A DNA stretch of 64,000 bases. Origin: Desulfamplus magnetovallimortis (lineage in GTDB: Bacteria > Desulfobacterota > Desulfobacteria > Desulfobacterales > Desulfobacteraceae). Shown one piece after another: positions 11,808 through 20,394 of this stretch (its first letter is position 1; each line of letters opens with the position of its first letter). The notes under the pieces were generated by a model that was not told the origin of the DNA, made no database searches, and saw only the letters and a list, made by a program, of their open reading frames with translations. The position numbers and the translations under genes are program-made. The DNA lies in NCBI RefSeq assembly GCF_900170035.1, contig NZ_LT828540.1:322960-386959 (forward strand), written 5' to 3'.

Positions 11808-13403
11808 ATGAATAAACTTCCAAATCTGCCCACAGGAGATTCATCTTTTGAAAGCATTCGTCAAAATAAATATCTTTACGTGGATAAAACCCGACATATT
11901 TATCAATTGATTGATGAGGGTAAGTATTATTTTTTATCCCGCCCCAGAAGGTTCGGGAAATCCCTGACCATTTCTACTCTGAAATGCCTGTTTCAGGGGA
12001 AAAAAGAACTTTTTAAAGGACTCTGGATTACAGATGAAGCGAATGTGGATTGGAAATGGGACAGCCATCCGGTAATTTTTATTGATTTTAATGAAATCAG
12101 CCATGACACATCGGAAAATTTGAAAGTAAGTTTGAAATGGCATATTGAAAATCAAGCATTGATAAATGAGATTCAGTTGACGAGTTCCCTGCTGAAAGAT
12201 CAATTTAAAAACTTGATCGTTTCCCTTCATAAAAAAACCGGAAAACCTGTGGTGATCTTGATTGACGAATATGACAAACCCCTGATCGACCACCTGGGAA
12301 AAGGGGAGGGTGCACTCAATATTGCCAAAACCAACCGGGAAATTCTGAAAGCCTTCTTCGGTGTACTAAAAGGTGGCGAGGTTGCACCTCTCCTGCGTTT
12401 TGTATTTATCACAGGGGTTTCCAAATTTAGCAGGGTTTCCATTTTTTCGGAACTTAACAACCTTAAAGATATAACCATGGTCGAAGCCTATGCAGAGATG
12501 CTCGGATATACCCAGGAAGAGCTTCAAACCTGCTTTGCACCCTATATAACCCGTTTTTCCGAGGAACGTGGCATACCTGAAGCTGATATTGCAAATACAT
12601 TGAAGCTGCACTATAACGGATATCGTTTTTCAGATAAAAACAGTAAGGTTTACAATCCTTTTTCAGTTCTCAACGCCATGGATCATATGAATTTCAAGTA
12701 CTACTGGTTTGAAACAGGCACTCCCACCTTTCTGGTGAATCTCTTGCAGGAAAACAACTGGTATCTGCCAACCCTTGAAAACATGCAGGCCACTGAAGCC
12801 CTTTTCAGCGTATATGAACTGGAACGCCTGCAACCCGAAGCTCTTCTGTTTCAGACAGGTTATGTGACCATAAAGGATATAAGAGGGCGACTTTATACTT
12901 TTGGATATCCCAACCAGGAAGTCAAGACAGCATTTCTTGAAAATCTGTTTTATGCCCATACCAGAGGCATACAGGAGCCTTCCCGTTTTGTTATGCTCTC
13001 CGACTACCTTGAGCGTGAAGATTTAGATCTGTTTATTGACACCATGACCGCCATTTATGCATCCATTCCCTATACTCTGGAAAGTAAGCGGGATGAAGCA
13101 TACTTTCATACAATTTTTTATCTCATGGTGTGTGCGTCCGGTGTGGATGCCAAAAGCGAAGTCCTGACCTGTGTCGGGCGGATCGACCTTGTAATGGAAT
13201 TTGAAGAGAAAGTGTTCATCATCGAATTCAAGTGTAATCAGAGTGCGGATGTGGCTATTGAACAGATTCGGGTAAAAAATTACGCAGATCCCTATTTTCA
13301 TACCGGAAAAAATATTATCTTGATGGGAATCAATTTTGATACCAAAAAACATAATATTGCCGGCTGGAAATATGAAAAAATGACAAATACAAACAAAGAG
13401 TAA
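11808..13403 (+). CDS. AAA-ATPase-like protein with PD-(D/E)XK nuclease-like tail
   Basis: 531 residues of the AAA-ATPase_like/DUF1703 family, common in anaerobes and often multi-copy. The N-terminus has YLYVDKTRHIYQLID and a degenerate P-loop (RPRRFGKSLTIST, about 47-59) plus a Walker B-like VVILIDEYDKPL (about 148-159). The C-terminal part (VGRIDLVMEFEEKVFIIEFK, about 449-468) has the D...EXK layout of PD-(D/E)XK nucleases. Its role is unknown; defence and mobile-element links have been proposed for relatives. It follows ligA by 27 bp with its own GGAG site. Confidence 0.85.
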   Translation: MNKLPNLPTGDSSFESIRQNKYLYVDKTRHIYQLIDEGKYYFLSRPRRFGKSLTISTLKCLFQGKKELFKGLWITDEANVDWKWDSHPVIFIDFNEISHDTSENLKVSLKWHIENQALINEIQLTSSLLKDQFKNLIVSLHKKTGKPVVILIDEYDKPLIDHLGKGEGALNIAKTNREILKAFFGVLKGGEVAPLLRFVFITGVSKFSRVSIFSELNNLKDITMVEAYAEMLGYTQEELQTCFAPYITRFSEERGIPEADIANTLKLHYNGYRFSDKNSKVYNPFSVLNAMDHMNFKYYWFETGTPTFLVNLLQENNWYLPTLENMQATEALFSVYELERLQPEALLFQTGYVTIKDIRGRLYTFGYPNQEVKTAFLENLFYAHTRGIQEPSRFVMLSDYLEREDLDLFIDTMTAIYASIPYTLESKRDEAYFHTIFYLMVCASGVDAKSEVLTCVGRIDLVMEFEEKVFIIEFKCNQSADVAIEQIRVKNYADPYFHTGKNIILMGINFDTKKHNIAGWKYEKMTNTNKE

Positions 13404-13405
13404 TT

Positions 13406-14545
13406 ATGGATATATTTTTAACGGAAAAACATCAAATTGTCAGACACTCGGTCAGAGCCTTTGCCCAGCGTGAGATCATTCCGATTGCAAAGGAAATTGA
13501 CGAGGAACAGCGATTCCCCTGGGAAGTTGTAGAGAAAATGGCAGCCCTTGGATATCTTGGCGTCCAGGCACCCAAGGAGCTGGGCGGAGCCGGTATGGAT
13601 ACGGTGAGTTATACCCTTATCATAGAAGAGCTCTCCAATGCATCGGCTGCCCTTGGCTTGTGTGCCTCTGTCCACAACAGCGTGGCGCTGTATCCTCTCC
13701 TTGCCTTTGGCAATCGAGAGCAGCACGAGCGCTTTGTTCCGGATTTGGCTTCTGGGAAAAAGATCGGGGCATTTTGCCTGACCGAGCCTAACGCCGGTTC
13801 CGATGCCTCATCCATTGAAGCCACCGCCATTTTGGATGGGGATCATTACATCGTCAATGCCAATAAGGTGTTTGTCACCAATGGCGGTATTGCAGAGACT
13901 TGTCTTATTTTTGTCAGAACCGATCCAGCCGCCGGCTCCAGGGGAATCAGTGTTATTGTGGCTGAAAAGGGGACTCCTGGATTTGTTGTGGGAGAAAATG
14001 AAAACCTTTCAGGTATGCGTGCCAATCCTGTATCCTCTATCCGTCTCAGCGAATGCCGTATTCCAAAGGAAAATCTCCTTGCGAAAGAAGGTATGGGCCT
14101 TAAAATAGGACTTGCAGGACTTGATACCGGACGAATCGGGATTGCAGCCCAGGCTGTGGGAATTGCACAGGCTTCCCTTGATGAGGGTATCAAATATGCA
14201 AAGGAGCGAATTCAGTTTAAGGTACCCATTGCAAACCATCAGTCTATACAGAACATGATTGCAGATATGGGAACCAAGGTTGAGGCAGCACGCCTTATGG
14301 TTTATCGGGCAGCTTTGTTAAAGGATATGGGTAAGCCGTTTTCTAAAGAGGCAGCCATGGCAAAACTTATGGCCAGTGAAACAGCATGTCAGGTAGCAGA
14401 TATGGCAGTGCAGATCCACGGTGGTTATGGATACTCAAAATCTTATCCTGTGGAGCGTTATTACAGGGATGCTCGGGTGACCCGAATTTATGAAGGAACC
14501 AGTGAGGTGCATCGCATTGTAATTGCAAGAAATTTACTTTCATAG
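13406..14545 (+). CDS. Acyl-CoA dehydrogenase
   Basis: 379 residues, a full-length FAD-dependent acyl-CoA dehydrogenase that forms the 2,3-enoyl-CoA and passes electrons to ETF. Signatures are CLTEPNAGSDASS (about 126-138), QIHGGYGYSKSYPVERYYRD (about 339-358) and IYEGTSEVHRI, which contains the catalytic Glu. Short-chain (butyryl-type) or related substrates are likely, but length specificity is not readable. It is directly followed by EtfB and EtfA, its electron acceptor, so the three form a beta-oxidation unit. Confidence 0.93.
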   Translation: MDIFLTEKHQIVRHSVRAFAQREIIPIAKEIDEEQRFPWEVVEKMAALGYLGVQAPKELGGAGMDTVSYTLIIEELSNASAALGLCASVHNSVALYPLLAFGNREQHERFVPDLASGKKIGAFCLTEPNAGSDASSIEATAILDGDHYIVNANKVFVTNGGIAETCLIFVRTDPAAGSRGISVIVAEKGTPGFVVGENENLSGMRANPVSSIRLSECRIPKENLLAKEGMGLKIGLAGLDTGRIGIAAQAVGIAQASLDEGIKYAKERIQFKVPIANHQSIQNMIADMGTKVEAARLMVYRAALLKDMGKPFSKEAAMAKLMASETACQVADMAVQIHGGYGYSKSYPVERYYRDARVTRIYEGTSEVHRIVIARNLLS

Positions 14546-14569
14546 AACGAAAATACAGGAATTATATAT

Positions 14570-15434
14570 ATGGCATTGAATATTGTTGTCTGTGTAAAAT
14601 CTGTGATTCATCATGCACAACCGGAAAAAACAGACGCGCTTCACAAAATATGGAATTAAACCCCTTTGACAGGCCGGCTCTTGAGATGGCACTCTCCCTG
14701 GTCAGGGAGTATCAAGGAGAGATAACCGTGGTAAGCATGGGGCCTCAAAATGCAACTTTTGGACTCTATCAGGCCATGGCCATGGGAGCAGACAGAAGTA
14801 TTCTAATCTGTGATCCCGCTTTAAAGGAGTCGGATACCTACATAACGGCAAAGGTACTTGGCACAGCCATCAAAAGGCTTCATGCCGTTGATATGGTGCT
14901 GTTTGGCACACGATCTTCAGACAGTGATACCGGTCATGTGGGGCCTCAGACCGCTGTTATGCTCGGATTTCCATTTGTCGGCAATATTCACCAGATAAAC
15001 CTGGTCAACCAAATTAATGAGATTAATAAGAAAAATGAGAATAATAAGGTTGATAAGATTAATAAGGTAAATCTGACTGCTGGAAATGAAAATGTGTGGA
15101 AGGTGGAAAATGATATGGATGGCTATATGGATACCTTTGAAATAAGAGCTCCGGCAGTGTTTAGTGTCAGCTCTTCCTATGGAAACGAAGAGTCAGGCGC
15201 AACAACATCCCTGTATGGCATTGAAGATGCTTTTGAAAAAACAAAATTGAGTTCTGGAACAATGAAATTCTGGAACTTAAACCCCATGAAACCGGGCTTG
15301 GAGCTTCTCCCACAAAAATTGTGGCCTGGAACAAGGCAAAAAAAATCAAACAGTGTACCTTTATTGAGGGGGCACCGGAACAGAAGGCTGAGCAACTGGC
15401 GGAAACACTATTGCATGCAGGGCTTGTGGGGTAA
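14570..15434 (+). pseudogene. etfB: Electron transfer flavoprotein beta subunit, two apparent frameshifts
   Basis: The gene reads in three pieces. Frame 1 starts ATG 14570 (ALNIVVCVKSVIHH), then runs into a stop at 14657. The body (ELNPFDRPALEMALSLV onward) is in another frame from about 14650, and the C-terminus (EFWNNEILELKPHETGLGAS ... AETLLHAGLVG, stop 15432-15434) is in a third. Adding one A to the A4 run at 14645-14648 and one to the A4 run at 15243-15246 restores a normal EtfB of about 288 residues. Either the sequence has two homopolymer errors or the gene is decaying. A low-complexity insert rich in N, K and I (about 15004-15075) interrupts the AMP/FAD-binding fold. The preceding acyl-CoA dehydrogenase and following EtfA are intact. 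Confidence 0.85.
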
Positions 15435-15439
15435 TATCA

Positions 15440-17194
15440 ATGAATAAACTGACCAATGACATATGGGTTCTGGGAGATACAAGAAGCCTGTCACTGCTGA
15501 ACAGCAGTCTGAATGTACTTGAAGGTGCCCGGGAGCTTGCTGCGTTACGTTCAGAGGTAAAATCCCGCACGGTTTTTGTTCTGATGAAAGGAGCTGCTTG
15601 TGAACAAGAAGATGAATCTGTTCAATTGAAGGATGCTATGGAAAAAGCCGTTTCTCATGGTGCAGACAAGATTCTTGTTCTTACTTTTGCTTCCAAGCAA
15701 GCTGATATTTTAACCGGAACATACTCCCGTATGCTGGCTAATGTTGTGCAGAAAAAACAACCGCTGGTATGCCTTTTTCCATTGAATGCCATGATGCGCG
15801 AAATAGCTGCCCGCACTGCATTTTTGTGTCATTCCGGGCTTATTGCCGACTGTTTACGCTTCAAGTATGAAAATGGCGAGATAATTGCTGTGTGTCCATC
15901 CCACGGTGGGGAGATAATGGCTGAACTTGGTTTTTCCGATAGATCAAAAACCGGATTTATCACTGTTCAACCGAATGCATTCAAGAGAAAAGAGATTCAG
16001 AAAAAAAATCAAACCGATACTTTTTCCCCAAAATCTCAATCCATTCCACAAGCGCTTGATCTTGAAAAACTTCATCTTGATGAAGTTGAATTTTATGAAG
16101 AGATAAAATTTCCAGAAGATTGCGAAACACTTTTTTATGAAGAAGCTCGACTTATCTCCAGAAGGCGTAAAACTTTTTCTCCCCAAAGCCTTGAGACTGC
16201 AAACAAGGTTGTTGCAGGAGGTGCCGGACTTGGCAATGTTGATGGTTTCAGGGGATTAAGAAAACTTGCCGCTGCACTGGGTGCCCAGATAGGTGCGACA
16301 AGGCCGCCGGTTTTGTGGCACTGGACAGATGAAGAGAGTTTGATCGGACAGACCGGAAAAAGCATCCGACCAGAATTGCTTATAACAGTCGGTACATCAG
16401 GAGCTGTCCAATATACAGCAGGTATCACAGAAGCAAAAAAAATTGTGGCTATAAATAAAGACCCAGGAGCGCCGATTTTTCAATTTGCAGATATCGGTAT
16501 AGTTGAAGATGCGGCCATTTTCATTCCTTTATTTACTGACAAGGTTCAAAAAATTGCAATGCGATCACTTGCGGACAGCATTGAAAAAAGATCAGGGCAG
16601 GGCAGTGAAAATAGTATTGGGGGATATGATGAGTCTGAGGGCGGTATTGCTGCTCACAATAGTGCTGATTTTGGCTCAAAATTAATGCAAATGAGAACTG
16701 CTCATCAGTTATCCCAGGATGACCTTGCCCACAGAACAGGCAGAACACCTGAGTTTATTGAGGAGCTTGAAAACAATCGAACAACTCCGTCCGTCGGGTT
16801 TATGATTCAGCTTGCAGAAGTATTTGGAGTTGATTCAGGTACGTTTCTCAATGAAGATGAGCGATCTGCACTTTCAGGTAACAGAGCAAAGGAATATACA
16901 AGAAGAACAGCCAACTATTATTACCAGACTCTGACCCCTGGTGCGGAAAATGAACATCTTCGTGTTTTTATGGTGACCATAGAATCCAACAAGAAACATA
17001 AACCAGTGGCATACCGTCATGAGGGAGAAGAATTTGTCTATGTCATGGAAGGAATCCTTGAGTTAACCCTTGAAGGCAAACCTCATAAACTCATGGCCGG
17101 AGAATCCATGAAGTTTAATTCCCAGACTCCTCATCAGTTGAAAAGTCTTGGCTCAAAAGACACAAGATGCCTGGTGACGCTCTACACGCCTTGA
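15440..17194 (+). CDS. etfA: EtfA fused to an XRE helix-turn-helix and cupin domain
   Basis: 584 residues; ordinary EtfA is about 320-340. Residues 1-375 are ETF alpha: an N-terminal domain (IWVLGDTRS ... GARELAALR) and a C-terminal FAD domain with AGGAGLGNVDGFRGLRKLA, IGQTGKSIRPELLITVGTSG and INKDPGAPIFQFADIGIVED. After a linker of about 40 residues comes an XRE-type HTH (KLMQMRTAHQLSQDDLAHRT ... IEELENNRTTPSVGFMIQLA, about 415-465) and then a cupin_2 domain (HRHEGEEF-like YRHEGEEFVYVMEGILELTL, about 530-549). HTH-cupin regulators are usually separate DNA-binding proteins. Here the regulator is joined in frame to a redox protein with no frameshift at the junction. Confidence 0.85.
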   Translation: MNKLTNDIWVLGDTRSLSLLNSSLNVLEGARELAALRSEVKSRTVFVLMKGAACEQEDESVQLKDAMEKAVSHGADKILVLTFASKQADILTGTYSRMLANVVQKKQPLVCLFPLNAMMREIAARTAFLCHSGLIADCLRFKYENGEIIAVCPSHGGEIMAELGFSDRSKTGFITVQPNAFKRKEIQKKNQTDTFSPKSQSIPQALDLEKLHLDEVEFYEEIKFPEDCETLFYEEARLISRRRKTFSPQSLETANKVVAGGAGLGNVDGFRGLRKLAAALGAQIGATRPPVLWHWTDEESLIGQTGKSIRPELLITVGTSGAVQYTAGITEAKKIVAINKDPGAPIFQFADIGIVEDAAIFIPLFTDKVQKIAMRSLADSIEKRSGQGSENSIGGYDESEGGIAAHNSADFGSKLMQMRTAHQLSQDDLAHRTGRTPEFIEELENNRTTPSVGFMIQLAEVFGVDSGTFLNEDERSALSGNRAKEYTRRTANYYYQTLTPGAENEHLRVFMVTIESNKKHKPVAYRHEGEEFVYVMEGILELTLEGKPHKLMAGESMKFNSQTPHQLKSLGSKDTRCLVTLYTP

Positions 17195-17631
17195 TTTTTG
17201 ACATCCTTATTTTTTGAGTGAGTTATCTGGAAATCTATAGAATCGTTATTATGTAACAGCCAAATGCCTGTTGATTTTTAAAAAATCCATAAAATCAAAA
17301 GTGACAAATTTGATATAATGTTTTGTCAATTTTTTAAGTCCAGATAATATATATTATGTTAACTTTTTAATTTATTTAATTCTGACATCTTCAAATTTTT
17401 AAACCCTTCGCTTTTTAAACCCTTTCATGAGCAAATCTTAAAATCTTAAAAAGTTGAGATGCCCGGATTTTATTTTGCTTCCTTTAAACAAAATTCAGCT
17501 TACCGAGACATATTGGTTTTTCCATATGCACCAAAGCTGTTTTTAATTTTTGTTTGTTATTCTGAATCCACTGTTTTATAAATATTAATTTTGTGTTAAA
17601 TGACAGAATTCTGCAATTGTATGGAAGGATT
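17195..17631. other. 437-bp AT-rich spacer, no gene seen
   Basis: Between etfA and xseA. It is AT-rich with no convincing coding frame, tRNA or known repeat. It probably holds the xseA promoter, but I cannot pick one with confidence. Confidence 0.5.
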
Positions 17632-19017
17632 ATGGTAGAAAAACAGGATCTGGCACATATTTACACGGTTTCCAGCCTCACAAAAGAGATAAAGAATCTT
17701 CTTGAGGAGCGATACCCGTTTGTCTGGGTTACAGGGGAAATTTCAAACTTTGCCCTGCCCTCTTCCGGTCACGCATATTTTTCACTTAAAGATGCTGACT
17801 CAATTATAAATGGCGTAATGTTTCGCAACCAGATAAAAAGGCTTGGTTTTAATCCGGAAAACGGAATGAAAATCACAGCTCTTGGAAGAATTTCTCTTTA
17901 CGAACCAAGAGGCTCTTACCAATTAATAGTTGAGCATATGGCACCTGATGGTGTGGGTGCTTTGCAGGTTCGTTTTGAACAACTTAAAAAACAGCTTGCA
18001 CTTGAAGGTCTTTTTGATAAAGCCCATAAAAAGCCCATTCCGTTTCTGCCTTCAAAAATAAGCATAATCACATCTCCTACAGGTTCTGTTATCAGGGATA
18101 TCATACAGGTCACATCCAGAAGATTTTCGGGTTTTCATCTTGAAATTGCACCTGTAAAGGTTCAGGGAGAATTTGCTGAACAAGAAATTAAGCAGGCAAT
18201 TGAAAATATTAACTTAATGGCAAAGCAAAAAGAGACTTCTGTCATACAAAAACAAAAGCCATCAGAGCTTATTATAATTGCCCGTGGAGGTGGTTCCCTT
18301 GAAGATCTTTCACCGTTTAATTCAGAAACTGTTGCAAGAGCTGTTTTTGCATCCGAAATTCCGGTTATTTCCGCAGTGGGACACGAAACCGACTTTACAA
18401 TATGTGACTTTGTTGCTGATGTGAGGGCTCCAACCCCTTCGGCAGCAGCAGAAATAGCTGTTCCGGAGAAAAGGATTCTTCTAAATAGTGTCAATGTTAT
18501 GCAAAACCGCTTAATCAATACTTTACAACAGCGGATGCTTAATTTAAAAAAACACCTTGAGGATCTCAAGACCAGGATAAAAAGCCCCAAAGTACTTATA
18601 CATGATATGCAGTTAAGAGTTGATGATCTTGAGCAGCGGCTAATACATCGAATGAAATGGCATATTTCAGGAAGTCGTGATCAACTCGGGTGGCTCAAAA
18701 GCTTGTTGGGCACGAGTAATCCACAAAAAAAAATTCCTGCTCTAAAAGATGACATTGAACATTTGACAACAAGGCTGAACATTGCCTTAAAAGGAAAAAT
18801 CAGTCAACATAAAGCCGCTCTTGATTCAGCAACTGCAAACCTTGAAGCCCTGGGCCCTATGGCTGTTCTTAGCAGAGGGTACAGCATAACCCGCCGTTGT
18901 CGTGATAATCACATTCTGCGGTCAGCTTCAGAAGTCAGTAATCATGACAAAGTGGAAATAATTCTTTCAAAAGGAACTCTTGTGTGCGAGGTTTCAGAAA
19001 ATTCAAAAAAAATATAA
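17632..19017 (+). CDS. xseA: Exodeoxyribonuclease VII large subunit
   Basis: 461 residues. XseA has an N-terminal OB fold (YTVSSLTKEIKNLLEERYPF, VWVTGEISNF) and a nuclease domain with ITSPTGSVIRDI, IARGGGSLEDLSPFN and SAVGHETDFTICDFVADVRA, then long coiled coils. With XseB it degrades single-stranded DNA. I start at ATG 17632, which has GGAAGG three to nine bases upstream; the frame extends further up but without family similarity. xseB and ispA follow, the usual xseA-xseB-ispA-dxs order. Confidence 0.95.
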   Translation: MVEKQDLAHIYTVSSLTKEIKNLLEERYPFVWVTGEISNFALPSSGHAYFSLKDADSIINGVMFRNQIKRLGFNPENGMKITALGRISLYEPRGSYQLIVEHMAPDGVGALQVRFEQLKKQLALEGLFDKAHKKPIPFLPSKISIITSPTGSVIRDIIQVTSRRFSGFHLEIAPVKVQGEFAEQEIKQAIENINLMAKQKETSVIQKQKPSELIIIARGGGSLEDLSPFNSETVARAVFASEIPVISAVGHETDFTICDFVADVRAPTPSAAAEIAVPEKRILLNSVNVMQNRLINTLQQRMLNLKKHLEDLKTRIKSPKVLIHDMQLRVDDLEQRLIHRMKWHISGSRDQLGWLKSLLGTSNPQKKIPALKDDIEHLTTRLNIALKGKISQHKAALDSATANLEALGPMAVLSRGYSITRRCRDNHILRSASEVSNHDKVEIILSKGTLVCEVSENSKKI

Positions 19018-19059
19018 CTGTGTAAGGCTAACTCCCCTACGCTAAAGAAAGAGTCTGTA

Positions 19060-19287
19060 ATGGCAAAGAAAAAAACATTTGAATCATCACTTGAAGAGCT
19101 GGAACTGATTGTAAAAGAACTTGAATCAGGTAATCTGCCCCTTGAAGATGCCATCAAAAAATTTGAATCCGGAATGAAATGCTCCAGATTCTGCCTTGAA
19201 AAATTGGATGAGATCGAAAACAAAATTACCATTTTAATAAATGACGGTAATGGAAATTTGCAGGAAAAACCGTTTGACAATGAATAA
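19060..19287 (+). CDS. xseB: Exodeoxyribonuclease VII small subunit
   Basis: 75 residues with the XseB pattern FESSLEELELIVKELESGNL and LEDAIKKFESGMK, a two-helix coiled coil that caps XseA. Its stop overlaps the ispA start by eight bases, so the genes are translationally linked. Confidence 0.95.
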   Translation: MAKKKTFESSLEELELIVKELESGNLPLEDAIKKFESGMKCSRFCLEKLDEIENKITILINDGNGNLQEKPFDNE

Positions 19288-20248
19288 ATCTATTAATATC
19301 ACAACAGATACACTTTTTGACCTTTCTGCCTATTTAAAAGAGAAAAGAGCAATTCTGGATGATTATCTCAAAAAGGTAATCCAGGAATTAAACCCTGAAA
19401 ATGAACTTGCAAAAGCCATTGAACACTCTCTTATGGCCGGTGGCAAAAGGCTAAGACCAATACTTGCCATGGCTGCTGCCCAGGCCACAGGAAAAGATTT
19501 TCGCCTGGCTCTGCCGGCTGCCTGTTCAATTGAGATGATTCACACTTACTCTCTGATACATGACGACCTTCCGGCAATGGATAATGATGATCTGCGCCGA
19601 GGCATTCCAACGTGTCACAAGGCCTTTTCAGAAGCAACAGCCATACTTGCAGGAGATGCACTGCTTACCCACGCCTTTACCATTCTTACACATAATCCAC
19701 GGGCAATGTTTGACCCCTGCCCTAATGATGAAATTTTGTTTAAGCTTGTTGCCATGATTTCCCGTGCTGCCGGTGCACACGGTATGGTGGAGGGACAGAT
19801 GATGGATATGCAGGCAACAGGTTTTTTAGATCAGCACAATCAAAGCAAAGTTAATATTGACAACTGCCTTGCTCATCTTAAAAAACTGCATGAACTGAAA
19901 ACAGGAAAAATGATAGTTGTAAGTGTTGAATCAGGAGCTCTGTCAGCAGGAGCAGATCCAGATCAGATTGAGCGTCTTGCCAAGTATGCCGGTAAAGTGG
20001 GGCTTGCCTTTCAGGTGGCAGACGATATACTCAATGTTGAAGGAGATCCTTATGTGATGGGAAAAGCAGCCGGTTCCGATGCCATGAATAACAAGATGAC
20101 CTTCCCTGCCCTTCTGGGACTTGAGCCATCCAGAACATTTGCCCGAAATTTAATTCAGGAGGCACTTGAACCATTGAATACCTTTAATGAAAAAGACATT
20201 CTGCCCCTGAAAGCAATTGCCGGCTATATAGTTGACAGAAAAAGATGA
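19280..20248 (+). CDS. ispA: Polyprenyl (farnesyl/geranylgeranyl) diphosphate synthase
   Basis: 322 residues from ATG 19280. Both aspartate-rich motifs are present: DDLPAMDND (first, near residue 95) and DDILNVEGD (second, near 248), as are GGKRLRP and the chain-length region MIHTYSLIHDD. It condenses isopentenyl diphosphate onto allylic primers. Position between xseB and dxs supports the IspA assignment. Confidence 0.92.
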   Translation: MNKSINITTDTLFDLSAYLKEKRAILDDYLKKVIQELNPENELAKAIEHSLMAGGKRLRPILAMAAAQATGKDFRLALPAACSIEMIHTYSLIHDDLPAMDNDDLRRGIPTCHKAFSEATAILAGDALLTHAFTILTHNPRAMFDPCPNDEILFKLVAMISRAAGAHGMVEGQMMDMQATGFLDQHNQSKVNIDNCLAHLKKLHELKTGKMIVVSVESGALSAGADPDQIERLAKYAGKVGLAFQVADDILNVEGDPYVMGKAAGSDAMNNKMTFPALLGLEPSRTFARNLIQEALEPLNTFNEKDILPLKAIAGYIVDRKR

Positions 20249-20258
20249 GATGTTTTTG

Positions 20259-20363
20259 GGCATGCTTCATTTACCGTTTTACACTCTCCAGGGAAGCAAC
20301 CTTATTTTTAAGGATATTTCTCAAAAAAGTGTAAAGTACTTTTGATGCGATATGAAGGACGCC
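20259..20363 (+). mobile_element. MITE-like element E5 (105 bp)
   Basis: Ends GGCATGCTTCAT and ATGAAGGACGCC, inner arms GTTTTACACT and AAAGTGTAAAG. Perfect 8-bp flanks TGTTTTTG at 20251-20258 and 20364-20371. It splits ispA from dxs and ends 31 bp before the dxs start codon. Confidence 0.88.
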
Positions 20364-20394
20364 TGTTTTTGAGGCATTTTTTAGGAGAACACCA

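Noticed and set aside
15440-15500. EtfA being frameshifted like EtfB
   Set aside because: EtfA reads through without interruption and ends in a normal FAD domain followed by the HTH-cupin part; no base change is needed.
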